Positions 1-10,286 of a DNA stretch of 64,000 bases are shown here, one piece after another. Both the position numbers and the translations under genes were made by a program. The notes under the pieces were generated by a model. The model saw only the letters and a list, made by a program, of their open reading frames with translations, was not told the DNA's origin and ran no database searches. Numbering within the stretch: position 1 is the stretch's first letter; the number at the start of each line of letters is the position of its first letter. Location of the stretch: the NCBI GenBank assembly GCA_021208885.1, contig JAJOJF010000025.1, forward strand, positions 20,888-84,887, read 5' to 3'. The DNA is from Burkholderiaceae bacterium (lineage in GTDB: Bacteria; Pseudomonadota; Gammaproteobacteria; Burkholderiales; Burkholderiaceae_B).

Positions 1-1627
1 CACGATTCTTTTCGTAGAGTTTGACGTCTTCAGGGCTAAGCAACTCGGCGGGATCAAGTGTCTGCCAAGCCTCGATGCCAGCTTTTTCGACGCGTTGCGC
101 GACTTTTTCCAACAATGCTGGCGTATCGGGATGTAAGTGACCGGTTTCCTTGTGCACAAAAAACGCCATGGGCACACCCCATTGGCGTTGGCGCGATAGC
201 GTCCAGTCTGGGCGGTGCGCAATCATATTGTGTAGGCGAGCCTTGCCCCAGCTTGGATAAAAGGCGGTCTGTTCGATCGCTGCCAAGGCTGATGTCCTAA
301 GCGTCGGGCCATCATCTTCTGGTTCGACGTCCATGCCCGCAAACCACTGGTTGGTAGCGCGATAGATGACCGGTGTCTTGTGGCGCCAGCAATGCATGTA
401 GCTGTGGCGGTGTTTGTTTTGTTTGATAAGTGTCCCGGCGTCTTGCAGGGTTTGAACGATCTTGGGGTTGGCGTCCCAAATCGACATGCCACCAAACAGC
501 GGCAGCCACGAGGCATAGTTGCCATCGCCCATGACCGGATTGAGGATCTGGTCGTCGGTCATGCCGTGCGCCTTGCAAGAGATAAAGTCTTCCACCCCAT
601 AGGCAGGCGAGGAGTGCACGACACCGGTTCCGGTATCGAGCGTGACGTAATCGCCAAGATAAATTGGTGACAGTCGATCGTAGCCTGCGTCGCTGTCAGC
701 CAACGGGTGCTTGAAGGTCAGGCCGGCGAGCTTCTCGCCAGTGGCAGTCGCTAATACTTTGCCGCTAAGTCCCCAGCCATCAAGACACGCATCGACCCGG
801 TCTTTGGCGAGAATCAATAACGAGCCAGTCGCGCGTGGCTCATCTAATTCGACCAAGGCGTACTCAAATTCCGGATGGATGTTCAGTGCCTGGTTTGCGG
901 GCACGGTCCAGGCTGTGGTGGTCCAGATGACGATCGCACCATCGGCAACGGAATTGACGCCAAACGCCTTGGCAATAGCTACTTTGTCGGCAAACGGAAA
1001 CGCCACGTCAATTGCTGGATCAGTCCGGTCAGCGTACTCAACCTCAGCTTCAGCCAGCGCCGAGCCACAATCGAAGCACCAGTTCACGGGTTTTAGGCCG
1101 CGAAACACATAACCCTTTTGCAAGATCCGTGATAGAACCCGAATCTCGTTGGCTTCGGCCTTAAAGTTCATGGTGAGATACGGTTCATCCCACTGACCGA
1201 GTACGCCAAGACGCTTAAAGTCCTTGCGTTGGTTGTCAATTTGTTCGAGTGCGTAGGCGCGAGCCTTGGCCTGAACCTCAGCCACGGGTAGCGACTTGCC
1301 AAACTGTTTCTCGATCTGAATCTCAATCGGCATGCCATGGCAGTCCCAGCCAGGCACGTACTGAGCGTCAAAGCCAGCCATGTTGCGGCTTTTAACGATG
1401 ATGTCTTTCAGAATTTTGTTTACAGCATGACCAATATGAATCGAACCATTGGCGTAGGGCGGACCATCATGCAGAATGAACTTGGGGCGCCCGGCGCTGG
1501 CCTGTCGAATGGCTTTGTAGACCCCTTTTTCTTCCCACTGCGCGACCCATTCGGGCTCTCGCTTGGGTAAATTGCCGCGCATCGGAAACGGCGTATCAGT
1601 CAGGTTAAGCGTGGTCTTGTAGTCCAT
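1..1627 (-). CDS. ileS: Isoleucyl-tRNA synthetase, N-terminal 542 residues (truncated by window edge)
   Basis: Charges tRNA-Ile with isoleucine in the cytoplasm. The frame is open from the ATG at 1627 to the left edge, so only about 58% of a typical 930-940-residue IleS is present. The reading frame starts [20 protein letters not shown] and carries the class I HIGH signature as HIGH at residues 64-67, preceded by the family motif GPPYANGS. The segment then runs through the Rossmann fold into the CP1 editing insertion ([14 protein letters not shown]). The KMSKS loop and the C-terminal zinc-binding part lie outside the window. The start overlaps the 3' end of ribF by 23 nt on the same strand, the usual ribF-ileS arrangement, implying co-transcription and coupled translation. 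Confidence 0.97.
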   Translation of the reverse strand, partial: MDYKTTLNLTDTPFPMRGNLPKREPEWVAQWEEKGVYKAIRQASAGRPKFILHDGPPYANGSIHIGHAVNKILKDIIVKSRNMAGFDAQYVPGWDCHGMPIEIQIEKQFGKSLPVAEVQAKARAYALEQIDNQRKDFKRLGVLGQWDEPYLTMNFKAEANEIRVLSRILQKGYVFRGLKPVNWCFDCGSALAEAEVEYADRTDPAIDVAFPFADKVAIAKAFGVNSVADGAIVIWTTTAWTVPANQALNIHPEFEYALVELDEPRATGSLLILAKDRVDACLDGWGLSGKVLATATGEKLAGLTFKHPLADSDAGYDRLSPIYLGDYVTLDTGTGVVHSSPAYGVEDFISCKAHGMTDDQILNPVMGDGNYASWLPLFGGMSIWDANPKIVQTLQDAGTLIKQNKHRHSYMHCWRHKTPVIYRATNQWFAGMDVEPEDDGPTLRTSALAAIEQTAFYPSWGKARLHNMIAHRPDWTLSRQRQWGVPMAFFVHKETGHLHPDTPALLEKVAQRVEKAGIEAWQTLDPAELLSPEDVKLYEKNR

Positions 1628-2591
1628 GGTGCGCAAAGTAATCCTTCGCGTGCTGGCGATCGCCTTGCATCGCGGCTGTTAAGGAAGTTAAGTCAGGGAA
1701 TTTCTGCTCGTCCCGCACGTGTTGCAGCAGTTCGACAGACACGAGTTTACCGTAGGCATCGATATTGGCATCAAGTATGTGTGTCTCAAGCAAGACACCG
1801 AGATCATCGTCAACGGTTGGACGTTTACCAAGGCTAGCGATGCCAGGCAGGGGTGCGGGACCCAGGCCGTGTACGCGGACTACATAAATGCCGAAACGCG
1901 CGGCAGTGTTGTCACTGACTTTGAGGTTCAAAGTCGGGAAGCCAAGCGTGCGCCCCAGTTTTTTGCCGTGCAACACTCGACCGGTGACCCGCCATGGTTG
2001 CCCAAGCAGGTTGGCCACGCGAGACATGTCACCGGCTTGCATGGCCTGGCGCACCTGGGAGCTCGAAATGCGTTGACCGTCCTGATCGGAGACTTCAGAG
2101 AGAACTTCAAGTTCAAAGCCGAGCTCGGGTGCCATGCGGGCGAGTAATTCGATATCGCCACTGCGGCGATGTCCGAACCGAAAATCTGGTCCGACCATGA
2201 GCCAGCGCATCTGCAGTTGCTCAACCAAGAGCTTTCGCACAAATTCCTCAGGCGGCATTTGTGCCATGACGGCATTAAATCGCAGCAATGCGATTTGTTC
2301 GATTCCCGCTGCAGCGATTCTGCCGAGCTTGTCCCGAAAACCGTTAATTTTTAACGGCGCTTGGTGAGGCACGCCTTGTATTTGTGCGAAGTAGGTTCTG
2401 GGGTGCGGATGAAAGGTCAGCACCGATGGTGTCAAACGGCGTTCTTGGGCCGCCAATCGAACTCGATCAAGCATGGCAAGGTGTCCAAGATGCACCCCGT
2501 CGAGGTTACCAATAGTCAACGCGCTTGCGGCCACAGGTGGCCAAGCGGGCAGGTGGCGGATGATGCGCACGGCTGATAGAGAATGTTTCAC
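1605..2591 (-). CDS. ribF: Bifunctional riboflavin kinase / FAD synthetase
   Basis: Converts riboflavin to FMN and FMN to FAD. At 328 residues it is close to the usual 310-330. The N-terminal adenylyltransferase domain shows the nucleotidyltransferase motif [12 protein letters not shown] (residues 26-37) and the downstream element [11 protein letters not shown]. The C-terminal kinase domain (about 190-315) has [20 protein letters not shown], the flavokinase PTxN motif. It is the first gene of a leftward pair with ileS and is divergent from purN across 63 nt. Confidence 0.97.
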   Translation of the reverse strand: MKHSLSAVRIIRHLPAWPPVAASALTIGNLDGVHLGHLAMLDRVRLAAQERRLTPSVLTFHPHPRTYFAQIQGVPHQAPLKINGFRDKLGRIAAAGIEQIALLRFNAVMAQMPPEEFVRKLLVEQLQMRWLMVGPDFRFGHRRSGDIELLARMAPELGFELEVLSEVSDQDGQRISSSQVRQAMQAGDMSRVANLLGQPWRVTGRVLHGKKLGRTLGFPTLNLKVSDNTAARFGIYVVRVHGLGPAPLPGIASLGKRPTVDDDLGVLLETHILDANIDAYGKLVSVELLQHVRDEQKFPDLTSLTAAMQGDRQHAKDYFAHHGLQDHA

Positions 2592-2654
2592 GACCTGCAG
2601 TTTACAATCTCGGACTGGACTTATTTTTTATTTCATGCCGTTAAGGCAATCTAC

Positions 2655-3314
2655 ATGACTGACCCTCACGCTGTTGCCCGCCGATTTGTGATCCTGATAT
2701 CTGGCCGTGGCAGCAATATGCAGCAAATCATCGAGCAATCACGCTCACAGGGCTGGCCAGCGGAGTTTGTCCGCGTCATCGCCAACGAAACGCACGCGCC
2801 TGGCATTGAATGGGCGAGACAGCAGGGTTTGGCAACTGCAGTCGTGCCGCACCGCGAGTTTGCTGATCGGCAGGCGTTTGACAATCGTTTGGCTGAAGTG
2901 ATCGAGGCCGATCGACCGGATTACGTGCTCTTGGCTGGGTTTATGCGCATATTGACGCCAGGCTTTGTGGCGAAGTTTCGTAATAGACTGGTCAACATCC
3001 ACCCCTCGCTACTGCCGGCGTTTCCCGGACTTAAGACCCATGAGCAAGCGATTGCCGCTGGGGTGGGTTGGCATGGCTGCACGGTGCACTTTGTGACTGA
3101 CCAGCTCGATCACGGCCCTATCATTGCTCAGGCAGCAGTTCCAGTTAAGCCCAACGATACGCCCGAGGCTTTATCCGAACGGGTTCTGAGCGTGGAACAT
3201 CAAATCTACCCCCGAGCAGTTCGCTGGCTCGCCGAAGGACGGGTACAAATCAACCAGGCTGGGCAGGTCGCGCTTGAGGGCGTGACGCAAAGGCATTTGT
3301 GGAAAGATGAATGA
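2655..3314 (+). CDS. purN: Phosphoribosylglycinamide formyltransferase (GAR transformylase)
   Basis: Transfers a formyl group from 10-formyl-THF to GAR in purine synthesis. The product has 219 residues. Visible features are the phosphate-binding ISGRGSNMQQ (residues 15-24) and the catalytic triad N114, H116 and D152 in NIHPSLLP and LDHGPII. The frame is open upstream to 2583, but the ATG at 2655 is preferred: it has AAGG 8 nt upstream and matches the length of the family. The stop codon overlaps the start of the next gene as ATGA, indicating translational coupling to the RNA methyltransferase. Confidence 0.95.
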   Translation: MTDPHAVARRFVILISGRGSNMQQIIEQSRSQGWPAEFVRVIANETHAPGIEWARQQGLATAVVPHREFADRQAFDNRLAEVIEADRPDYVLLAGFMRILTPGFVAKFRNRLVNIHPSLLPAFPGLKTHEQAIAAGVGWHGCTVHFVTDQLDHGPIIAQAAVPVKPNDTPEALSERVLSVEHQIYPRAVRWLAEGRVQINQAGQVALEGVTQRHLWKDE

Positions 3315-4669
3315 ACAAATCAGGAACGCGCGACCGGACCAAGCCAAGCGGGCAGCGCCAGTCAGGCAGACGCTTGGGCAAAAATACAGGTAAGAGCTCA
3401 AGCGACAGTGCCGGATCGCGACGCATCGAACAAGTCAGCGAGGTGCTCAAGCAGGTGCTGACTTGGCAGCAACCAGCGGACGTTTTGTTGTCAAAGTATT
3501 TTCGTGCCAACCCGGCCATGGGCGCACGCGATCGAGCCCAAGTGGCCGAAGCGGTATTTGACGTTCTCAGGCATTTACGTCGGTACCGTCATCACGCTCA
3601 AACTGGGTCTGGCAGCATGGAGGTCAAGCTCGCCGCCGGCGGATTGTTTGCAACGCTAGATGAATCCAGCCGCCAGACAGCATTGACACCTGACCAATTA
3701 GCCTGGGCTTCTCACAGCGAACAAATTGATCCTGCTAGCCTGCCTTTTGGGTTGCGGTTCAGTGTCCCGGACTGGATCGAGGCGGGATTAAAGCAACTGC
3801 CAGATCCAGAAAGTTATGCGGCGTCCTTGCTGCAGGGAGCGCCGGTCGATTTGCGTGTGAATCTCTTAAAGGGCGATCGGCATTCAGTGCTTGAACAGAT
3901 TCAAGCCCAGTTGCAAGGCAGCCGCTTTGCAGCTGAGGCCACGCCGTATTCGCCCGAGGGTGTTCGCTTGACAGGGCACCCTCCGATCAATCGCTGGCAG
4001 TTGTTTGCCGATGGCGTCATCGAGGTGCAAGACGAGGGTAGTCAGTTGCTCGCGCATTTGGTTGCCCCCAAGCGTGGCGAGATGGTGATTGATTTTTGTG
4101 CGGGTGCTGGCGGCAAAACGTTGGCGCTCGGAGCCATGATGCGCTCAACCGGGCGTCTTTACGCGTTTGACGTGTCTGCCGCGAGGCTGGCTCGTGCAAA
4201 ACCACGATTTGCGCGCAGTGGACTAAGCAACATCCATCCTGTTGTCATCCGCCATGAGCGCGACGATCGAGTAGCCAGGTTGACTGGCAAAGCACATCGC
4301 GTGTTAGTGGATGCGCCTTGCACCGGTTTGGGAACCCTTCGACGTAATCCCGACCTCAAATGGCGCCAAGATCCGGAACAGCTTGCCAGACTTTGTCTTG
4401 AACAGGCCAGCATCCTGATTCAGGCGGCTAAGTGCGTCAGACCAGGCGGGCGACTTGTCTATGCCACCTGCAGTTTTTTGCGCGAAGAAAACGAAGCCCA
4501 GATCGAGCAGTTTCTAGAGAAACACCCTGAATTCACGCTGATCAATGCAACTGAATGCCTGCCGGTCTGTCCAACCAATGCGGTTGACGAATCAGGCATG
4601 CTCAGGTTGCGCCCAGACTGGCACGGTACCGACGGTTTTTTTGCGGCGGTTTTGCAAAAGCAAGCTTAG
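3311..4669 (+). CDS. RsmB/NOP-family SAM-dependent RNA cytosine-C5 methyltransferase
   Basis: Probable rRNA m5C methyltransferase of the RsmB/NOP2/Sun family. The 452-residue product begins with a basic low-complexity tail (about residues 1-37, rich in K, R, S and G) and a NusB-like helical region. It continues with the SAM-binding motif DFCAGAGGKT (around 259-268) and the two family cysteines in DAPCTGLG (around 335) and YATCSFL (around 385). The gene sits next to purN, which is common for this homologue in Burkholderiales. True RsmB is usually encoded near fmt/def or near the trk genes, so I do not assign rsmB. The exact RNA target is unknown. Confidence 0.88.
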   Translation: MNKSGTRDRTKPSGQRQSGRRLGKNTGKSSSDSAGSRRIEQVSEVLKQVLTWQQPADVLLSKYFRANPAMGARDRAQVAEAVFDVLRHLRRYRHHAQTGSGSMEVKLAAGGLFATLDESSRQTALTPDQLAWASHSEQIDPASLPFGLRFSVPDWIEAGLKQLPDPESYAASLLQGAPVDLRVNLLKGDRHSVLEQIQAQLQGSRFAAEATPYSPEGVRLTGHPPINRWQLFADGVIEVQDEGSQLLAHLVAPKRGEMVIDFCAGAGGKTLALGAMMRSTGRLYAFDVSAARLARAKPRFARSGLSNIHPVVIRHERDDRVARLTGKAHRVLVDAPCTGLGTLRRNPDLKWRQDPEQLARLCLEQASILIQAAKCVRPGGRLVYATCSFLREENEAQIEQFLEKHPEFTLINATECLPVCPTNAVDESGMLRLRPDWHGTDGFFAAVLQKQA

Positions 4670-4822
4670 TGAAGGTCTCGAATCACCGAGCAATCTTGTC
4701 GGGGGCTGATGGCGGTTTTTGACATCTATCGGGTCTGTCACAAAGCCGATGCGGCGACTGTGGTAGGGATACTACGAATGTCGTCAAAATAGTTCTTTTA
4801 TTTCATATGCTTAGGTTTTGAT

Positions 4823-4858
4823 TTTGATATCTATCAACAAAGCTTGGTTGATACGTAT
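4823..4858. promoter_or_regulatory. Dyad array upstream of desaturase gene (candidate operator)
   Basis: Three copies of the hexamer TTGATA/TATCAA are arranged as inverted repeats. One palindrome is TTGATA-TC-TATCAA (4824-4837). Its right half is reused in a 22-bp dyad at 4832-4853 with arms TATCAAC and GTTGATA around a central AAGCTT and a single mismatched pair. ATACGTAT (4851-4858) follows. The array lies 63-97 nt before the desaturase start in an otherwise empty 251-bp gap. A transcription-factor operator is inferred; the factor is unknown. Confidence 0.45.
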
Positions 4859-4920
4859 CGCCACGCCAAACTCTGGGCTAAACTCAGGCTACATCTTTAT
4901 TTGCAGGGCATAGACATTAC

Positions 4921-6120
4921 ATGGATACACTGATTTCATTGGCTGCCGGCGGCATTACGCAAGCCACCTGGTGGCAGATTCTGATCTTCACTTTGGTGAT
5001 GACTCACGTCACCATCGTTGCGGTCACAATTTATCTGCATCGCTCCCAGGCTCACCGTGGGGTGGATCTGCATCCGGCAGTGGCTCACTTTTTCCGGTTT
5101 TGGCTCTGGATGACCACCGGCATGGTGACCAAAGAGTGGGTGTCCATTCACCGTAAGCATCACGCTCGTTGCGAGCGTGAGGGTGATCCGCATTCGCCCA
5201 TGATTTACGGCATTGGTCGAGTCATGTTCCGCGGCGCTGAACTATATCGTGATGAGTCCAAAAACGCCGAAACACTGAAGAAGTTCGGTTATGGCACTCC
5301 TGACGACTGGATGGAGCGTAACGTCTACTCTAAGCACAGTGCTCTGGGCATTCTCATCATGCTGGGCATTGACTTGGCTTTGTTTGGCGCCATCGGCCTG
5401 ACAGTCTGGGCGGTACAAATGGCCTGGATTCCGTTTTGGGCTGCTGGCGTTGTCAACGGCTTGGGTCATTACTGGGGCTACCGTAACTTTGCCTCGCCAG
5501 ATACGAGCACGAACGTTTTTCCGATCGGCATCATTATCGGTGGTGAGGAGCTGCACAATAACCACCATGCTTATGGTACGTCAGCTAAATTTTCGAGCCG
5601 CTGGTTCGAAATCGACATTGGCTGGGGTTATCTCCAGATTCTGAAATTCTTTGGATTGGCCGATATTCGCAAGGTGGCACCCAAGCTCAAGCTCGAGGCC
5701 GATAAAGCGACGGTTGACCAGCGTACCTTGCAAGGTGTGATTGCCCACCGTTATGAAGTCTTGGCCCGTTACTCCAGCATCATGCGTCAAGCTTGCCAGG
5801 ATGAGCTCTCCAAGCTCAAACACAAAGGCGGATCGCTTGTGAATGTTGAGGCCATGAAGTCGGCTGTGCACTGGCTTGGCCGGGGTGATGAGACCCTGGC
5901 GCCTGCCGAGCGCGAGCGCATCGATGCTGCTTTGTCGCAAACGGAGTCGCTTTCAACGATGGTTCAGATGCGTCGCGAGTTGATGCGTTTGTGGGAAAGC
6001 TCGAGCGCCAGTAGCGAGCAGTTGCTTCATGATTTACAAGCATGGTGCCAGCGGGCCCAACAAAGTGGCATCGCCAGCCTACAGGAGTTCGCACTGCGAC
6101 TGCGCCGCTACGCGGCATGA
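4921..6120 (+). CDS. Membrane fatty-acid (acyl) desaturase
   Basis: Integral-membrane di-iron desaturase expected to introduce a cis double bond into acyl chains. The 399-residue product shows the three histidine boxes of the family: HRSQAH (residues 40-45), HRKHH (77-81) and HNNHH (212-216). Hydrophobic segments flank them (about 18-38, 55-70, 140-160, 165-185). The C-terminal third (about 250-399) is soluble and rich in charged helix and has no motif I recognise. It is the first gene of a pair with uvrD (ATGA overlap). The upstream dyads suggest regulation in response to membrane state or another signal. The substrate (acyl-CoA or phospholipid) cannot be read from the sequence. Confidence 0.92.
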   Translation: MDTLISLAAGGITQATWWQILIFTLVMTHVTIVAVTIYLHRSQAHRGVDLHPAVAHFFRFWLWMTTGMVTKEWVSIHRKHHARCEREGDPHSPMIYGIGRVMFRGAELYRDESKNAETLKKFGYGTPDDWMERNVYSKHSALGILIMLGIDLALFGAIGLTVWAVQMAWIPFWAAGVVNGLGHYWGYRNFASPDTSTNVFPIGIIIGGEELHNNHHAYGTSAKFSSRWFEIDIGWGYLQILKFFGLADIRKVAPKLKLEADKATVDQRTLQGVIAHRYEVLARYSSIMRQACQDELSKLKHKGGSLVNVEAMKSAVHWLGRGDETLAPAERERIDAALSQTESLSTMVQMRRELMRLWESSSASSEQLLHDLQAWCQRAQQSGIASLQEFALRLRRYAA

Positions 6121-8345
6121 CAGTCGAGCAACTGAACGACCCTCAGCGTCAGGCTGTCACGCTGACTGGGGGTCATGCGCTTGTTTTAGCGGGTGCAGGT
6201 AGCGGCAAAACCAAAGTTCTGACTACACGGATTGCCTGGCTGATTCAAAACCGGCTCGCCAGTCCGTTGTCTATTCTCGCGGTGACGTTCACCAACAAGG
6301 CTTCCAAGGAAATGCAGTCTCGAGTCGGCGCCATGTTGCCGATTGATACGCGCGGCATGTGGATTGGTACGTTTCATGGGCTTTGCCATCGGATGCTGCG
6401 TGCGCACAGTCGTGATGCAGGGTTGCCACAGACGTTCCAGATTCTCGATACAACGGACCAGCTCGCGTTAATCAAGCGTTTGCTCAAGGCCCACGCCATT
6501 GACGATGACAAGTATCCGGCGCGTGATGCCCAGCGATTTATCAATCGCTGTAAAGAGGAAGGCCTGCGACCATCAGCTGTGCAAGTCGATGATCCGTTTG
6601 GCCGCCGTATGCGGGAGATCTATGAGCTGTATGAGGCGCAATGCCAGCGCGAAGGCGTGGTGGATTTTCCGGAGCTTTTGTTGCGTGCACTTGAGTTGTT
6701 GCACAACCACGAACCGGTACGTACGCACTATCAACAAAGGTTTCGGCACATTCTGGTCGATGAGTTTCAGGATACCAATCCGCTGCAGTACGCATGGCTA
6801 CAGCTTTTGGCCGGCGGTGGAGCGAGCTTATTTGCCGTAGGTGATGATGATCAGTCTATTTATGCCTTTCGTGGTGCCAATGTTGGCAATATGGCGGACT
6901 TTGAACGTGACTATGCCCGTGGCCATGTGATTCGTCTCGAACAAAACTATCGTTCGCATGGCCATATCTTGGATGCGGCCAATGCACTGATTGCGCATAA
7001 CACCGGTCGGTTGGGCAAAACACTTTGGACTGATGCGGGCGAGGGCGAGTTGGTGCGGCTGTGTGAACAGCCCTCAGATCATGCCGAGGCGCAGTGGGTT
7101 TTAGACGAAATCAGGGCTTTGCACGGCGAAGGGCTTGATCGTCAGGACATGGCGATTTTGTATCGTAGCAATGCTCAGTCGCGGGTGCTTGAACATGCTT
7201 TGTTTAGCGCTGGCGTGCCTTATCGTGTTTATGGGGGTCTGCGGTTTTTTGAGCGGCAAGAGGTCAAGCACGCATTGGCGTATTTGCGTTTGGTTAGTCG
7301 AATCGACGAAGATAGCGCGTTTTTGCGGGTCGTGAATTTCCCGGCACGCGGGATTGGTGCTCGATCGATAGAGGCTTTGACCGACCAGGCGAGTGCCTAT
7401 CAGACGAGCCTGGCTCATGCTGTTGCGCGAGTGTCAGGTAAAGCTGGCAGTGCCTTGGCGCAGTTTGTGACAATGATCCAAGGCACGCGGGAACAAGCCC
7501 TGACGTTACCTTTGTCTGAGGCGGTTGATCACGTGATTGAGGCAAGCGGTTTGCGTGAGCACTACCGAGCCCAACGTGACGGCGCCGAACGCCTTGAAAA
7601 CCTCGACGAACTGGTCAACGCCGCCAAGGTGTTTGAGCTTGAAGAGGACTTGGCAGGCTTGCCTTGTGGCGAGCGTCGAAAGCGCCCGGAAGACGAGCTC
7701 AGTGACCCGATGACAGGTCTTGAGGCATTTCTGTCGCATGCTGCATTGGAGTCAGGCGACACGCAAGCCCAGGTTGGACAGGACGCGGTGCAGCTGATGA
7801 CGATTCATGCGGCCAAGGGCTTGGAGTTTGACGCAGTGTTTTTAACTGGCGTGGAAGATGGTTTGTTTCCGCACGAAAACAGCATGTACGAGCCAGGCGG
7901 TCTGGAAGAGGAGCGTCGCTTGATGTACGTGGCCATGACACGAGCCAGAAAGCGTTTGTACATCAGCCTGGCCCAAAGCAGAATGCTGCATGGCCAGACT
8001 CGTTATTGCTTGCCATCGCGCTTTATTGACGAGATCCCAGAAGAGCATGTCAAGCGGTTAAGTGCCAAGCCTGCATTGGATGATTGGATTGGTACGGCAG
8101 TAGGTGCTCGCATGGGTGGCGGCTATCAAGCCGCTAGCGCCAAGCCCAAGACGGCCAGTGGTATTGAGGTAGGCGGTCAGACATTCAAGGTTGGACAGGG
8201 AGTGCGTCACCCCCGATTTGGTGAAGGAACCATTCTTGCCTTGTCGGGATTGGGCCTTGATGCACAAGCTCAAGTGCACTTCCTTGACGCCGGCACCAAG
8301 ACGCTGGCCCTTGGTGTGGCCAAACTTGAGATCATCGCTGGCTAA
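6117..8345 (+). CDS. uvrD: UvrD/Rep-family superfamily 1 DNA helicase
   Basis: ATP-driven 3'-5' helicase acting in nucleotide excision and mismatch repair. From the ATG at 6117 the product has 742 residues, near the family length of about 720-780. Motifs in order: Walker A AGAGSGKT (25-32), GTFHGLCHRML, DEFQDTNPLQ (about 214), GDDDQSIYAFRGA, LEQNYRS, TIHAAKGLEFDAVFL and VAMTRARKRLY. The C-terminus carries a short Tudor-like tail (VGQGVRHPRFGEGTIL). The frame is open upstream to 6042 but that part overlaps the desaturase. ATGA overlap with the desaturase stop indicates coupling. No SOS box is visible before the pair. Confidence 0.95.
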   Translation: MTVEQLNDPQRQAVTLTGGHALVLAGAGSGKTKVLTTRIAWLIQNRLASPLSILAVTFTNKASKEMQSRVGAMLPIDTRGMWIGTFHGLCHRMLRAHSRDAGLPQTFQILDTTDQLALIKRLLKAHAIDDDKYPARDAQRFINRCKEEGLRPSAVQVDDPFGRRMREIYELYEAQCQREGVVDFPELLLRALELLHNHEPVRTHYQQRFRHILVDEFQDTNPLQYAWLQLLAGGGASLFAVGDDDQSIYAFRGANVGNMADFERDYARGHVIRLEQNYRSHGHILDAANALIAHNTGRLGKTLWTDAGEGELVRLCEQPSDHAEAQWVLDEIRALHGEGLDRQDMAILYRSNAQSRVLEHALFSAGVPYRVYGGLRFFERQEVKHALAYLRLVSRIDEDSAFLRVVNFPARGIGARSIEALTDQASAYQTSLAHAVARVSGKAGSALAQFVTMIQGTREQALTLPLSEAVDHVIEASGLREHYRAQRDGAERLENLDELVNAAKVFELEEDLAGLPCGERRKRPEDELSDPMTGLEAFLSHAALESGDTQAQVGQDAVQLMTIHAAKGLEFDAVFLTGVEDGLFPHENSMYEPGGLEEERRLMYVAMTRARKRLYISLAQSRMLHGQTRYCLPSRFIDEIPEEHVKRLSAKPALDDWIGTAVGARMGGGYQAASAKPKTASGIEVGGQTFKVGQGVRHPRFGEGTILALSGLGLDAQAQVHFLDAGTKTLALGVAKLEIIAG

Positions 8346-8351
8346 GTTCAT

Positions 8352-10286
8352 TTAGTTCGAGTGAGATTTCTCGAGCGCTTCGATTCGCTCCATGATCTCT
8401 AGACACTCTATCTCTAGGGCTTCTTTGTCTTGGGTGAGTTTGCCGTGTTCAGTCATGACTTTTTGGCGAGTCTGACTGTCGGTCTCTTGATAGAAAGATT
8501 CACTGGCCAGTTGTGTGTCAAGCACTGACAATCGATCGCTAAGCACTTGCAGTTTTGATTCAAGCGCGCATAATGCTTTGTCCAGAGGCCTTCGAGCCAG
8601 GATCAGTGCTTGCCTTGCCTGCGCTTGTTCGCGTCGTTGTTGCTTGCGATCGACGCCGCTTGAGCCCTCTTCGGCAGGCTGGCTATCTGTCCTGTCACGG
8701 TTGGGTTTGAAGCTCGAGATTTGTTGGCGATAGTCATCAAGATCACCCTCAAACAGTTTGACGGCACCATGGGCCACCAACCAGAACTGGTCTACCGTCG
8801 TGCGAAGCAGATGGCGGTCGTGCGAGACTAATAACAATGATCCCTCGTATTCGGCTAGTGCCGCGGTCAATGCCTCTCGGGTCTCCACATCAAGGTGATT
8901 GCTTGGTTCATCCAGTATCAGCAAGTTGGGTTTGTCCCAGACAATCAATGCCAGGGCAAGTCGTGCTTTCTCTCCACCAGAAAAGGGTGCAATCGTCTCG
9001 TTGACCCGCTCGCCGGTAAATCCAAACTGAGCCAGGTAATTGCGTAGTGCTTGTTCGTTTGAAGTTGGAGCGATACGAATCATGTGCAACAGGGCACTGG
9101 CATCGTGATCGAGCATCTGCATTTGATGTTGGGCAAAATACCCGACTTTGAGTGCTTTGCTGGGCAGGCGCTCGCCACTTGATGCAGTCAACTCGCCAGC
9201 AATCAACTTGATTAGCGTTGACTTGCCCGCGCCGTTGACCCCGAGCACCCCGATGCGATCTCCCGCCTCGAGTCGAACGGTAATGTTAGACAGGATGGTT
9301 GTTAGGTGTCCCTGCGCATCACAATAGCCACAAGCAGCCTCCTTCAGTGTTAGCAGACGTTCAGGCGTGTCGTCTGGCGAAGGAATGCGAATGTCGATGG
9401 CTGCTTCGGCATGAAGCGGTGCCATGGTCTGCATACGCGCTAGTGCCTTGACACGACTCTGCGCCTGCTTGGCTTTGGAGGCTTTGGCCTTGAAACGATC
9501 CACAAAACGCTGCAGTCGTGCTGCCTCTTGAGTTTGGCGTTCCCACGCGATTTTGGTTTGTCGCAAACGCTCAGCCCGCTGTGATAGGAAAGATTCGTAA
9601 TTGCCTTTGTATCGTGTAAGTTTGCGCTGCTCGATGTGGATGATGGTGTTGCAGACTGAGTCCAGGAACTCACTATCGTGCGAGATGATAATCGCAGTGC
9701 CATCGTAAGCTGCAAGCCACCGCTCAAGCCAAATCATGGCATCAAGGTCAAGGTGGTTGGTTGGTTCGTCAAGCAACAATAGTTCTGATGGTGCCATTAA
9801 AGCTCTGGCTAGCGCGATGCGCATTTGCCAGCCACCAGAAAACGTTCCCACGGGCTTGTCCCACTCGGCGGGGGCAAAACCAAGGCCTGCCAACAGGGCT
9901 TCAGCACGCGAGTTTGCTTGCCAGGCACCAGCCTGTTCTAACGCGACTTCGAGGTTGGCAATGGTTTCACCAGCAGCATCCTGTGCCTCAACGCGTTGGC
10001 GTTGCAGATCTCTGAGTTCCTGGTGTCCGTCAATGACGTACTCGCGTGCTGCACGATCGAAGTCGACGATGGTTTGCGCAACCGATGCGACTCGCCAGAC
10101 GGCAGGAATCTGAAGATCACCGGCGTCAGCATCAATCTCACCTCGCATGAGCGCAAACAGCGTGCTCTTGCCACTGCCGTTTCGACCGACGAGTCCTACG
10201 CGTTCACCGGGATGAATCACAAATTCGGCATGCTCGAGCAGCAGTTGCGTACCACGCCGAACCGAAAGGCCAGTTGCTCTAATCAC
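8352..10286 (-). CDS. yheS: YheS-type ABC-F ATPase
   Basis: Cytosolic ABC-F protein with two nucleotide-binding domains and no membrane segments; family members act on the ribosome. It has 644 residues. The first domain has GRNGSGKST (about 34-42), FSGGWQMR and LLDEPTNHLDLDAMIWLE. The second has GVNGAGKST, FSGGEKARLALALIVW and LDEPSNHLD, with Ser replacing the usual Thr. The linker QRFVDRFKAKASKAKQAQSR and the aligned ends match E. coli YheS better than EttA or Uup as far as I recall those sequences. A charged coiled-coil tail follows (about 550-644). Its ATG overlaps the prmB stop (ATGA), so it ends the dapC-to-yheS leftward run. It is convergent with uvrD, 6 nt away. Confidence 0.92.
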   Translation of the reverse strand: MIRATGLSVRRGTQLLLEHAEFVIHPGERVGLVGRNGSGKSTLFALMRGEIDADAGDLQIPAVWRVASVAQTIVDFDRAAREYVIDGHQELRDLQRQRVEAQDAAGETIANLEVALEQAGAWQANSRAEALLAGLGFAPAEWDKPVGTFSGGWQMRIALARALMAPSELLLLDEPTNHLDLDAMIWLERWLAAYDGTAIIISHDSEFLDSVCNTIIHIEQRKLTRYKGNYESFLSQRAERLRQTKIAWERQTQEAARLQRFVDRFKAKASKAKQAQSRVKALARMQTMAPLHAEAAIDIRIPSPDDTPERLLTLKEAACGYCDAQGHLTTILSNITVRLEAGDRIGVLGVNGAGKSTLIKLIAGELTASSGERLPSKALKVGYFAQHQMQMLDHDASALLHMIRIAPTSNEQALRNYLAQFGFTGERVNETIAPFSGGEKARLALALIVWDKPNLLILDEPSNHLDVETREALTAALAEYEGSLLLVSHDRHLLRTTVDQFWLVAHGAVKLFEGDLDDYRQQISSFKPNRDRTDSQPAEEGSSGVDRKQQRREQAQARQALILARRPLDKALCALESKLQVLSDRLSVLDTQLASESFYQETDSQTRQKVMTEHGKLTQDKEALEIECLEIMERIEALEKSHSN

